Positions 1 to 6,623 of a stretch of 7,418 nucleotides of DNA are shown one piece after another. Position 1 is the stretch's first letter; each line of letters begins with the position of its first letter. The stretch comes from Desulfobulbus sp. (lineage in GTDB: Bacteria > Desulfobacterota > Desulfobulbia > Desulfobulbales > Desulfobulbaceae), in contig JAUVLX010000173.1 in assembly GCA_030600525.1 (NCBI GenBank), positions 1-7,418 of the forward strand, read 5' to 3'. The notes below the pieces were generated by a model. The model made no database searches, was not told the DNA's origin, and was given only the letters and a program-made list of their open reading frames with translations. A program made the position numbers and the translations under genes.

Positions 1-64
1 AGTTTACTATTTTCTGAGTGAGCACCGTAGTAAAACTTTCCCTCAGACAATCTAAGAGCAAGAG
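1..64. other. Leader before the lipoprotein gene
   Basis: The stretch is too short to place a promoter firmly. TTTACT (3-8) and TAGTAA (28-33) are weak -35/-10 matches with a 19-bp spacer. AAGAG repeats at 54-58 and 60-64 are the only ribosome-binding candidates for ATG 65 and ATG 71. Confidence 0.2.
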
Positions 65-646
65 ATGTGTATGGATTATGTACCTAATTTCTTCATTAAG
101 CGTTACCTGAGCTGTTTAGCACTCATAATGGTTCTCCTGATCGCAGGCTGTGATCGTCAGCCATCAACACCTCAACCTGTCGCTGAATCTGGAGTGTTGA
201 AAAATTTCACCGGCACGTGGTCAGCAACGGGAACCAGACAAATAATGCAGCTAGAACCTGGCAATGAAGCTATCGTTTTCAAAATGAGCGGTTCCATGCT
301 CCTAGCTGGGAAGGATCGGCTCAATAAAGGATTTAAAGCAGAGGCGATAGGCTTTTATGATGCCAGAAGTGGTCTACACGGACGAAGTGTCTGGACCGAC
401 GAGCGCGGCGACAAAGTGTTCTCCGAATTGCAGGCAGCCTCTGGGGATGCCGGCAATTTGATAGAAGGAACGTTCTTTGGTGGGACAGGACGTTACGCTA
501 CCATTCATGGCGGTTTCACATTCAAATGGAAACGCTTAGTTCATAGTGAAGACAGGACAATGAGCGGACGTTCGGTTGACCTCAAGGGATGGGTGCGTTT
601 TGGAGAAGCTGAAACGACTCCATCCACAACCGGAGGCCAGGAATGA
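65..646 (+). CDS. Small lipoprotein, unrecognised family, co-transcribed with an anion transporter
   Basis: The 193-residue product begins with a short charged n-region (K12, R13), a hydrophobic stretch of about residues 14-28 and a lipobox I-A-G-C with the acylated Cys at residue 29, so it should be an exported lipoprotein. The residue after that Cys is Asp (D30). In enterobacteria Asp at +2 keeps lipoproteins in the inner membrane, so it may sit beside the transporter encoded next. The mature part has no helix or catalytic motif that I recognise. The Gly-rich stretch G-T-F-F-G-G-T-G-R-Y (about residues 138-147), in a strand-rich context, recalls allene-oxide-cyclase-like small barrels, but this is only a resemblance. 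The start could be ATG 65 or ATG 71: purine-rich AAGAG lies about 6 nt before each. Its stop overlaps the next start as ATGA, which indicates translational coupling. The function is unknown; the lipoprotein call is firm and the rest is inference. Confidence 0.8.
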   Translation: MCMDYVPNFFIKRYLSCLALIMVLLIAGCDRQPSTPQPVAESGVLKNFTGTWSATGTRQIMQLEPGNEAIVFKMSGSMLLAGKDRLNKGFKAEAIGFYDARSGLHGRSVWTDERGDKVFSELQAASGDAGNLIEGTFFGGTGRYATIHGGFTFKWKRLVHSEDRTMSGRSVDLKGWVRFGEAETTPSTTGGQE

Positions 647-2058
647 AAATGCCAACACTATTCGGACGTATTAACCTGAAAGTCGTTGCAACATTTACCC
701 TGGCCATTGGAATCTGGTTTGCACCAATTCCGGAAGGACTGACTCGTGAGGCGTGGCATCTTTTTGCAATTTTTTCCGCAGCCATATTTGCAGTTATTAT
801 CAATGCTCTGCCACTGTTAACTTCGGCATTGCTTGCTGGCTCTATTGCAATTCTCACCGACACAATCGACCCGGTCAAAGCATTTGGCGGCTTTGCCAAT
901 AGCAGTGTGCTTCTGGTCATCGTTGCTTTCTTGGTTGCACAGGCCGTTGTCAAATGTGGATTGGGTAAACGGATCAGCCTCTATGTGGTGAGTGTATTTG
1001 GCAAATCAACGCTCGGCCTGGCATACAGCATTTTTATTACCGACGCTCTCATTGCCCCTGGTTTTCCAAGCAACACTGCACGTGGAGGTGTGCTCTACCC
1101 CATTGTGCTGTCACTTGCACAAGGAAGCGGCTCAGTGCCTGATGATGACAAAAAGCGTCGTCTCGGCGGGTACCTCATGTTTTGTGGTATGGCTAGCCTG
1201 AGTGTTTCATCTGCCCTTTGGCTGACTGCCACCTCTGCTAATCCGATTGGTGTTTTGCTGGCGGCGGAACATGGTCTTAACATTACCTTTGGCTCTTGGT
1301 TGCTTGTTGCTTCTGTGCCTGCGCTGGTGGCAATCGTCTTGTTACCGCTCATGCTCTACAGGGCATTTCCACCAGGGATAACAGACACCCCCGATGCACC
1401 ACAGGCAGCCCGAAAAGCACTTCGCGAAATGGGTCCTTTTTCTCGTGACGAGTGGATTACAGCAGTAGTTTTCGTTTGTATGATTTCGGCCTGGATTTTC
1501 GCAGGTGTCTTTAAACTTAACCTTGCTGCGGTCGCTATTGCAGGTCTCGGGACCCTCCTGGCAACCGGTGTCCTCAACCTTGAAGATATTGACCTCCAGG
1601 GCGGCACGCTGGCGACGTTTTTCTGGTTAGCGTTGTTGTTTGCACTGAGTGGGCAACTCAACGAGATGGGATTTATGGGATATGTTGGGGAAGGAATGGC
1701 CTCAATGCTTGGCGATGTTTCGTGGCCGGTAGCCTATGTGGTTCTGTTATTTCTTTACGTAATGATGCATTATATGTTTGTCAGTCAGTCAGCACAGGTT
1801 CTTGCCCTGTTGGGTGTTTTTTTGAATGTTGGTATCCAGGCTGGAGTACCTGCACATTTGATGGGTTTTGCGCTCCTGTTTGCCAGTAGCTATTTCTCCA
1901 CCCTGACCCCACAGGGAGGAAGCCAAAACGTGATCTTTGTTGCCAGTGGTTATTTAAAGCAGAGTGAACTCTATCGTCTGGGGCTGATGACGACCATCTT
2001 CTGCATGGTGCTTTTTCTGCTTGTTGGAACTCCATGGATTTTATGGATGGGTGCATGA
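643..2058 (+). CDS. DASS/SLC13-family anion (dicarboxylate or sulfate-type) transporter, CitT/YbhI-like
   Basis: The 471-residue protein is hydrophobic throughout, with around a dozen membrane segments, the usual size for the divalent anion:Na+ symporter family. The first family signature is clear: P-S-N-T-A-R-G-G at residues 142-149, matching the SNT substrate/Na+ site of CitT and plant 2-oxoglutarate/malate translocators. T-A-T-S-A-N-P follows at about 195-201. The second, C-terminal site region is T-L-T-P-Q-G-G-S-Q-N at about 420-429, leading into a G-Y-L segment. This departs from the usual CitT form, which carries G-T-G-P-A-P here, so the substrate may differ. Family members move citrate, tartrate, succinate, 2-oxoglutarate, malate or sulfate across the inner membrane. 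The sequence alone does not decide among these, nor between symport and exchange. GGAGG at 632-636 is a strong Shine-Dalgarno 6 nt before ATG 643, inside the end of the lipoprotein gene. Confidence 0.9.
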   Translation: MKMPTLFGRINLKVVATFTLAIGIWFAPIPEGLTREAWHLFAIFSAAIFAVIINALPLLTSALLAGSIAILTDTIDPVKAFGGFANSSVLLVIVAFLVAQAVVKCGLGKRISLYVVSVFGKSTLGLAYSIFITDALIAPGFPSNTARGGVLYPIVLSLAQGSGSVPDDDKKRRLGGYLMFCGMASLSVSSALWLTATSANPIGVLLAAEHGLNITFGSWLLVASVPALVAIVLLPLMLYRAFPPGITDTPDAPQAARKALREMGPFSRDEWITAVVFVCMISAWIFAGVFKLNLAAVAIAGLGTLLATGVLNLEDIDLQGGTLATFFWLALLFALSGQLNEMGFMGYVGEGMASMLGDVSWPVAYVVLLFLYVMMHYMFVSQSAQVLALLGVFLNVGIQAGVPAHLMGFALLFASSYFSTLTPQGGSQNVIFVASGYLKQSELYRLGLMTTIFCMVLFLLVGTPWILWMGA

Positions 2059-2062
2059 TACT

Positions 2063-2083
2063 AGGAGAGGTATCTCCTTTCTT
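2063..2083 (+). terminator. Weak intrinsic terminator-like hairpin between convergent genes
   Basis: AGGAGA (2063-2068) and TCTCCT (2073-2078) form a 6-bp stem with a GGTA loop, followed by TTTCTT. It lies 5 bp after the transporter stop, in a 30-bp gap between two converging genes. The stem is short and the T-run interrupted. No T-tract follows on the minus strand, so it would act mainly on the plus-strand unit. Confidence 0.4.
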
Positions 2084-2088
2084 GGCAT

Positions 2089-3444
2089 CTAAAAAAAGTA
2101 CCGCAACCGTACTTCTAGCTTATTGCTGTTCTGCTTTTCACCATACTCGGTAAAAGTACCACCACTGAGCCAGGAAAATCGAACTCGGATTTCCCAATTG
2201 GTAAAGCCAGTGTACAATAGCTCAGGGGTCAGGGTGTAACTGCTGTCCTCAAGGTTAATGATCGTGGTTATGGCTGGGGTGAAATAGAGGATATCAAAAG
2301 GCTCTTTCTGGTTAAACCGGGCATAGAGATAATTACGACCAGGCTGCGGCCTGCCATAACCTTTAAGACTGGCATTTCTCGCTCGCTCAAGCAGGTTACG
2401 ACTGACAGCCAATTGAACATCCTCACCAGCATCCAGGGCAAACTGATAAAATTTTTCCATCTCCTGCTGAGAATATCCGCCACCATTATGATAGTACTCG
2501 ATAATGGACGTAATATTCTGTGAAGACAGGTAGCGCATTCCGATCAGGAAGGCCAGCGCATCCTCTTCTGTTCCTTGAAAATTACCGTCCTGCTGCAGGG
2601 TCAACCTACTCTGGTTTTCTGTCCATGCCAGTTCTCCATGGATTTCAAAATTTGGCAACAGGTTCCGGGAAAAATCCAGGCCATAGGCAGTGGCACGGCT
2701 CCCCCCTGTACGAAGCAGCAGGTCGACATCAGTATCATAGAGTAAAAGATACAGCTTTGCCGCCAGGTTCATTTCATCCACTGCACCAAAATCATCATTC
2801 ACATGATCATAGACAGGAAGCAAAACCGTCGTCAGTGCTGCGGTCTGAAAAACACCGATATTGCTTTTAATAAAATCAGCTTCAGCAGTTATATATCCTT
2901 CAAGTGCTTCATCGGGGTTATTGGGATCTTTACGCCGGTTAATAAAACCTACCGGGTTCCAGGCATACCCTTTACCCCATTTGTATGACTTTTTGCCAAG
3001 GCTCAGACTGGTAGAGGCCTTGGGCTTAAAGATTGCGTAGGCATTAAAAATATCAGCAGTATCGCTCCAGCCTAGAGTATCCTGTTGCCCAGCCGCTTTG
3101 AGCAACCAATGCAGGCTATATAACTCCTGGCTGTAACTGCCGCCAAGCTGCAAGGCTCCGAGCAGCTTATCAAAACTGGATTGCGGATCGTCAGCCAGGT
3201 TCAGCAGACTGAAAGCCGATCCCTGATTAATGTCCATATGCTCCCATCGGAGTTCTGTATACCCTTCCCACTCCAGAGATTTCTTCTCGATTTCCTCCAG
3301 CTCAAACGTGAACTCTTCATCCGCTGCATATCCAGGCGCAAAGACAGCAAACACAAAACCCAACAGGGATAAAACAGTGACGCTGATCGGCCTAACGCAG
3401 TGCATCAATTTTTGACATATAATTAAGAGTAAAGACCTCGTCAT
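2089..3444 (-). CDS. Putative outer-membrane beta-barrel protein, last gene of the ABC/LolA-like operon
   Basis: The product is about 451 residues. It has a signal peptide ending near A-P-G-Y-A|A-D-E-E, then alternating aromatic/polar segments typical of beta strands, and ends R-Y-F-F. A C-terminal Phe after alternating hydrophobics is the usual recognition signal for outer-membrane barrel assembly. I do not recognise a named family. The start is uncertain. ATG 3444 (or TTG 3447) has GGGAG at 3453-3449 but overlaps the upstream gene by more than 50 bp and gives a 41-residue leader. ATG 3405 gives a cleaner 27-residue signal peptide and a 14-bp overlap but no Shine-Dalgarno, so it would rely on coupling. 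The N-terminal extension would be read in another frame from the conserved end of the LolA-like gene, which favours 3405 biologically. From context it may receive or anchor what the ABC/LolA-like pair delivers to the outer membrane. Confidence 0.75.
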   Translation of the reverse strand: MTRSLLLIICQKLMHCVRPISVTVLSLLGFVFAVFAPGYAADEEFTFELEEIEKKSLEWEGYTELRWEHMDINQGSAFSLLNLADDPQSSFDKLLGALQLGGSYSQELYSLHWLLKAAGQQDTLGWSDTADIFNAYAIFKPKASTSLSLGKKSYKWGKGYAWNPVGFINRRKDPNNPDEALEGYITAEADFIKSNIGVFQTAALTTVLLPVYDHVNDDFGAVDEMNLAAKLYLLLYDTDVDLLLRTGGSRATAYGLDFSRNLLPNFEIHGELAWTENQSRLTLQQDGNFQGTEEDALAFLIGMRYLSSQNITSIIEYYHNGGGYSQQEMEKFYQFALDAGEDVQLAVSRNLLERARNASLKGYGRPQPGRNYLYARFNQKEPFDILYFTPAITTIINLEDSSYTLTPELLYTGFTNWEIRVRFSWLSGGTFTEYGEKQNSNKLEVRLRYFF

Positions 3445-4141
3445 CAAACTCCCGTTGTTTCATCTTGGCAAACAACATGACCGACTTGTATCCCTTGTGC
3501 AGCGGACTGTCTGTTTCCAGGATCGAGGGCCTGATCATGCCGCCCCCGAAATCTTTAATCTTCGAGTAACGCAGGGTCTTAATCAGCATCCCGCTGACAG
3601 CATAACATTCTATGGTTGTGGGCAGAGTGGTCTTTTTGTCCACCACCATCATCAATCGATCATAGGCTACTGTTCCAGACTTTGCCTTTAACTCGAGCAG
3701 GTAACTGTCCCCTTTATCCTCAACGTTCTCTGCCGTATATTCTACGCTGTAGTCAAGCCGTAAGATATCAGAATTGTTAAACACACCGCCAACCACCGAC
3801 TGGAGGCTGGTGATCCGCAACGGCTTGCCCACGTTAGGGATGTACAACCACATGTTATCGCCAAGACGCAGGGTGGCACGGCCTTTTTCAGAGGCAGGCG
3901 ACACAAACAGGGCCACCATCTTGTCCTGTCCTTTCTTTACGGTATACAGCACAAACTCTTTCTTGCTGCCATCGGGTTCAATGTTGATCAGCTTACGGTA
4001 CATTTCGTAGGAAGTAGGCTGCATCTTGGCATCAACCTGGCGCAACAGGTCGTTACCGTCAATGCCCCATACAGGAGCAACAAGGGCAAGCAGCAGGGTA
4101 ATGATAAGCAGGGGGCTGAAAAACAGGTAGTGTTGTTTCAT
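3392..4141 (-). CDS. LolA-like periplasmic protein (outer membrane lipoprotein-sorting protein family)
   Basis: The 249-residue protein has a signal peptide of about 26 residues (K2, hydrophobic L11-A22, cleavage near V-W-G|I-D) and no lipobox, so it should be soluble in the periplasm. The mature part follows the LolA_like pattern. Strand-rich segments include a K-G-R-A-T-L-R-L-G-D-N-M-W-L-Y-I-P stretch, then P-L-R-I and S-D-I-L-R-L-D-Y, and near the C-terminus D-D-E-V-F-T. Relatives adopt the half-open barrel fold of LolA/LolB, which binds acyl chains, and often occur beside ABC or RND exporters. Lipid or lipoprotein carriage between the membranes is therefore the likely role, though the cargo is unknown. 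The Shine-Dalgarno AGGAG (minus strand, 4153-4149) is 7 nt before ATG 4141. It is built partly from the duplicated CTAG of the inserted element upstream. The 3' end overlaps the barrel gene. Confidence 0.85.
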   Translation of the reverse strand: MKQHYLFFSPLLIITLLLALVAPVWGIDGNDLLRQVDAKMQPTSYEMYRKLINIEPDGSKKEFVLYTVKKGQDKMVALFVSPASEKGRATLRLGDNMWLYIPNVGKPLRITSLQSVVGGVFNNSDILRLDYSVEYTAENVEDKGDSYLLELKAKSGTVAYDRLMMVVDKKTTLPTTIECYAVSGMLIKTLRYSKIKDFGGGMIRPSILETDSPLHKGYKSVMLFAKMKQREFDDEVFTLNYMSKIDALR

Positions 4142-4148
4142 CTGTACT

Positions 4149-4153
4149 CTCCT
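4149..4153 (-). promoter_or_regulatory. Shine-Dalgarno of the LolA-like gene, spanning a transposition junction
   Basis: AGGAG on the minus strand, 7 nt from the ATG at 4141. Its first two bases belong to the CTAG target duplication (4152-4155) and its last three to the original flank. The insertion therefore left the ribosome binding site intact. Confidence 0.75.
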
Positions 4154-4171
4154 AGGAGGTTGTCCGAGAAT
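4152..4171 (+). repeat. Left terminal inverted repeat (including CTAG) of the 147-bp element
   Basis: It pairs with 4279-4298 at 18 of 20 positions. The two mismatches are T/C at 4160 and C/T at 4165, both transitions, so paired G-T wobbles are possible in RNA. Confidence 0.8.
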
Positions 4172-4278
4172 AGCAATTTTTTCTCAGATCGAGGCATTTT
4201 AGAAAAATTAGCACAGCCATATAATTACTATTGCGAGCATTATTTTTATAAAATAACGCTGACATGGGGAAAAAGGGC

Positions 4279-4298
4279 ATTCTCAGACAGCCTCCTAG
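4279..4298 (-). repeat. Right terminal inverted repeat (including CTAG) of the 147-bp element
   Basis: This is the reverse-complement partner of 4152-4171. Its outer CTAG supplies the TAG stop codon (4297-4295 on the minus strand) of the permease gene. Confidence 0.8.
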
Positions 4299-5539
4299 AC
4301 GTGTCGCAATGCGGTGATAGGATTCATTCGGGACGCCTTCCAGGCCGGTTGGAGGCTGCCGATAACGGCCACAGCAATAACAATACCGACCACAAGCAGA
4401 ACATCGCTGGTGCTGATCACTGGGGCCAGCAGCAGGTCTTTCTGACGACCAAAGTCAAAACTGATGTTGGATACATTCATGCCAGCAATGGCAACCAGAC
4501 TGATAACAAGACCGATTAGGGTTCCTAAAATCCCAAGCAATAGCCCTTCAGTAAGAAAAAGGCCCAAAATCTTTCCCGGACTGGTCCCGATGGCGGCAAT
4601 GGTGCCGATCTCATGAATACGTTCATACACAGACATGATCATTACGTTCATGATGCTGACCAGGACAATGGCAACCAGCATGATCTTGATAAACAGGGTC
4701 ATCAGATCGATCATGGCTGCGATTTTGGAGAATGGGGAGAGGTTTTCCCAGGAATGGACTTCAAAGACCGGTTTTCCCTGCTTGTTGAGGATTCCTCCCA
4801 AGGATTCTTCAAGGTTGGCCAACACACCAGGCAGGGTATCCATATCTTTAAGACGAATGGCAATTTCACTGACCTCGGGTTTGTCGATCCGCAGTAGGGT
4901 CTTGGCATCACTTAAGTGAATATATCCGTCACGCCCGCCGGGTCCGGTAATACTTTCCAAAATCCCACGAACCACAAACGGTTGCCCATTCACCAAGCCA
5001 TCTTTATTGGTTGCAACCAGGACAATGGTATCCCCAACCTTTACCTTCATACCCTTGGCAATGAGTTCCGGAACCAGTATTTCCCCCTTATCCAGCAAGC
5101 CCTCTTTTTCTCCCTGTATTATACGGTCAACAAGCATCGGTGACGCCTGCTGTTCCTGTTTAGGGTTGACGGCATTGATGCGAATATTGGTGGTTTCATT
5201 ATAATTACTGAACATGGCACCTAGCTTGATGCGCATGGAGTATGCCTCAACCTCTGGACTGGCATCCAAAAATTCTTTGACCGTGGCAACTTGTTTCCCT
5301 TTGAGATTACGATTTAAGGGCAGGCTGTCGATGGAGGCAATATAGCCTTTACGGTGTACCTGCAGGTGACCCAGCATGGAATCAGTTATCTGCCCGACCA
5401 TCATCGACTTGAAAGATCCCGATACCGATACAAACAACAACACCGCCACCACACCAAGGGTTATAAGGATTGAGGTCAGCAAGGTTCTTCGTTTGTAGCG
5501 CAGTAAATTACGCGCCGCTATTTTTAAAATATTATTCAT
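4295..5539 (-). CDS. FtsX/MacB-type ABC transporter permease (LolC/E-like)
   Basis: From ATG 5539 the product is 414 residues with the classic four-helix layout of type VII ABC permeases: TM1 at about 20-40 after a basic N-terminus (R-Y-K-R-R), a large periplasmic MacB_PCD-like domain at about 41-275, then TM2 (about 283-303), TM3 (about 330-352) and TM4 (about 380-396). It ends with the typical P-A-W-K-A-S-R-M-N-P-I-T-A-L-R motif. Y-E-R-I-H-E-I-G-T between TM2 and TM3 is the conserved cytoplasmic coupling segment. These proteins work by mechanotransmission, extracting lipoproteins or driving periplasmic partners. An in-frame start 16 codons upstream (5587) exists, but ATG 5539 is chosen because GGGAGG precedes it at Shine-Dalgarno distance and it overlaps the ATPase stop by 8 bp. 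The stop codon lies inside the target duplication of the inserted element. Only one permease gene is present, so a homodimer is likely, unlike LolC plus LolE. Confidence 0.9.
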   Translation of the reverse strand: MNNILKIAARNLLRYKRRTLLTSILITLGVVAVLLFVSVSGSFKSMMVGQITDSMLGHLQVHRKGYIASIDSLPLNRNLKGKQVATVKEFLDASPEVEAYSMRIKLGAMFSNYNETTNIRINAVNPKQEQQASPMLVDRIIQGEKEGLLDKGEILVPELIAKGMKVKVGDTIVLVATNKDGLVNGQPFVVRGILESITGPGGRDGYIHLSDAKTLLRIDKPEVSEIAIRLKDMDTLPGVLANLEESLGGILNKQGKPVFEVHSWENLSPFSKIAAMIDLMTLFIKIMLVAIVLVSIMNVMIMSVYERIHEIGTIAAIGTSPGKILGLFLTEGLLLGILGTLIGLVISLVAIAGMNVSNISFDFGRQKDLLLAPVISTSDVLLVVGIVIAVAVIGSLQPAWKASRMNPITALRHV

Positions 5540-6236
5540 GGCTCCCTCCCTGCTCGTTGCTGCCTGGCACCAACAGGCCATCTTCAAGAGTGAAAACTAT
5601 CTCTGCATTTTTAACCACCTTGGGATCATGGGTGGAAAAAATAAAGGTGGTGTCAAAATCATCTCGCATGGTTTTCATCAAAGTAATAATCCGGTTGGCA
5701 GTATCGCGATCCAGGTTGGCAGTAGGCTCATCTGCCAAAACCAGCTTGGCATTGGTCACCAGGGCACGGGCTACGGCTACACGCTGCTTCTGGCCGCCTG
5801 ATATCTGGCCGGGGTATTTATTGGCCTGATCCAGCATCCCGACTGCTTCGAGCAATCTTTCTACCTGCTGGCGCCGTTTCTTTACTGGCCAGTTTTGGAC
5901 CATGACCAAAGGATATTCGATATTTTCAAATACAGTAAGGACCGGAATCAGATTGAAATCCTGAAATATAAACCCGATGTGTTCACCTCTAAAACGGGCC
6001 GAATCACTGGATCGCAGACCGACCACGTCCTCGCCCGCAACCTCCAGGCTGCCACTGGTAGGAGGATCTAAACAGCCTATCATATTCAACAGGGTTGACT
6101 TGCCGCTTCCGGACGGACCGACAAAAGAGACAAAAGAGCCAGCCTCAATGGAAAAATCCACGCCGCGAATCGCTGGTACAGTGATATCACCGGCCACATA
6201 ATCTTTTGTAAGCTGCCTGGCAACAACGATGGTCAT
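5532..6236 (-). CDS. ABC transporter ATP-binding protein, LolD/MacB type
   Basis: The 234-residue nucleotide-binding protein has every ATPase motif: Walker A G-P-S-G-S-G-K-S (40-47), Q-loop Q92 in F-I-F-Q-D-F, signature I-S-G-G-Q (145-149, Ile replacing the usual Leu), Walker B L-V-L-A-D-E (165-170, catalytic E170), D-loop A-N-L-D (173-176) and switch H203 in S-T-H-D. The E-H-I-G-F-I-F-Q-D-F-N-L-I-P segment is characteristic of the LolD/MacB/FtsE clade. The protein is cytoplasmic and should energise the FtsX-type permease that follows, with the two genes overlapping by 8 bp. AGGAGG at 6250-6245 (minus strand) is a perfect Shine-Dalgarno 8 nt before ATG 6236. It is the first gene of a four-gene minus-strand operon and lies downstream of the palindromic candidate operator at 6385-6400. 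Confidence 0.93.
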   Translation of the reverse strand: MTIVVARQLTKDYVAGDITVPAIRGVDFSIEAGSFVSFVGPSGSGKSTLLNMIGCLDPPTSGSLEVAGEDVVGLRSSDSARFRGEHIGFIFQDFNLIPVLTVFENIEYPLVMVQNWPVKKRRQQVERLLEAVGMLDQANKYPGQISGGQKQRVAVARALVTNAKLVLADEPTANLDRDTANRIITLMKTMRDDFDTTFIFSTHDPKVVKNAEIVFTLEDGLLVPGSNEQGGSHE

Positions 6237-6384
6237 GAAACAATCCTCCTCAAAATTTGGGTTCTCTCATCTATTACAATCCGCATACCAGAAACAAACA
6301 CATCAAGCTTCAACGTACAAACAGGACTTTACTTTACGCCTACCCGCCAAAAGGGATACCCAATTCGACAGATCATGTGTTTAA

Positions 6385-6400
6385 TCGACAAATTTGTCGA
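6385..6400. promoter_or_regulatory. Perfect 16-bp palindrome, candidate operator
   Basis: TCGACAAATTTGTCGA is a perfect inverted repeat with no spacer. A further half site, TCGACA, lies at 6365-6370, exactly 20 bp (two helical turns) before the same bases at 6385-6390. Such an arrangement suits cooperative binding by a dimeric repressor of TetR or similar type, and the site covers a possible -35 of the ABC operon. No regulator gene is in the window, so the binding protein is unknown. Confidence 0.5.
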
Positions 6401-6415
6401 ACCGGTCAGTATCGC

Positions 6416-6430
6416 TCATATTTGATATGA
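6416..6430. promoter_or_regulatory. Second dyad, possible operator or promoter-overlapping site
   Basis: TCATAT and ATATGA flank a TTG spacer, giving a 15-bp near-palindrome 15 bp beyond the main one. It overlaps the possible -35 of the ferredoxin promoter. AT-rich dyads of this size can arise by chance. Confidence 0.3.
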
Positions 6431-6448
6431 TGACGCCATAGGTATAGT
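6422..6448 (+). promoter_or_regulatory. Tentative sigma-70 promoter for the ferredoxin gene
   Basis: TTGATA (6422-6427) and TATAGT (6443-6448) each match consensus at 5 of 6 bases, but the spacer is only 15 bp. Use would give a leader of about 170 nt before the ferredoxin ATG. This is low-confidence pattern matching. Confidence 0.25.
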
Positions 6449-6623
6449 AAACCACAATGAAAAAGAACTTAATATCAAAAACCATGTGCATATACACAAT
6501 TCATTCCATGCAGTTGCATTTTATGGTATGGAGAGTATCTTTTTATCTTTCAAGGTAGCCTGAAAAATAGGGACAACTATAACAGCCCCCAGTTACTACA
6601 TAATCCCAGAGAGTAACAGCGCG

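Larger units (their letters stand above)
4152..4298. mobile_element. 147-bp fold-back MITE-like element with CTAG target duplication
   Basis: The ends are imperfect inverted repeats. CTAGGAGG-T-TGTC-C-GAGAAT at 4152-4171 matches the reverse complement of 4279-4298 (CTAGGAGG-C-TGTC-T-GAGAAT) at 18 of 20 bases. The symmetry continues inward: ATTTTAGAAAAATTA (4196-4210) mirrors 4240-4254 around the same centre, 4225. The interior is AT-rich with no reading frame of note. CTAG at both outer edges (4152-4155 and 4295-4298) is best read as a 4-bp target duplication flanking a GAGG-YTGTC terminal repeat. IS5-family transposases commonly duplicate CTAG-like targets, so such an IS is a plausible mobiliser, though this is inference. 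The element fills the gap between permease and LolA-like genes. Removing it with one CTAG leaves the two genes 10 nt apart. Confidence 0.8.
6237..6623. other. 387-bp divergent intergenic region, probably regulatory
   Basis: No credible coding frame is present. It separates the minus-strand ABC operon from the plus-strand ferredoxin gene and holds two dyads (6385-6400, 6416-6430). A tentative minus-strand promoter has TTGTCG (6391-6386) as -35 and TCGAAT (6368-6363) as -10, 17 bp apart. A tentative plus-strand promoter is listed separately. Both overlap or touch the dyads. Each promoter is a weak consensus match. Confidence 0.5.

Noticed and set aside
14..46. CTGAG/CTCAG inverted repeat before the lipoprotein gene
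   Set aside because: Five-base arms separated by 23 bases are expected by chance and no other signal supports them.
582..953. Minus-strand 123-codon frame opposite the lipoprotein/transporter junction
   Set aside because: It overlaps two well-supported genes and its protein has no recognisable features.
4220..4225. Perfect TATAAT inside the 147-bp element
   Set aside because: There is no acceptable -35 at 16-18 bp and it faces away from the operon. AT-rich sequence makes such a hexamer unremarkable.
4130..4519. Plus-strand frame crossing the 147-bp element
   Set aside because: It spans the start of the LolA-like gene, the element and the 3' end of the permease in antisense, with low-complexity His/Asn/Asp content typical of a shadow frame. 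It is not a transposase remnant.
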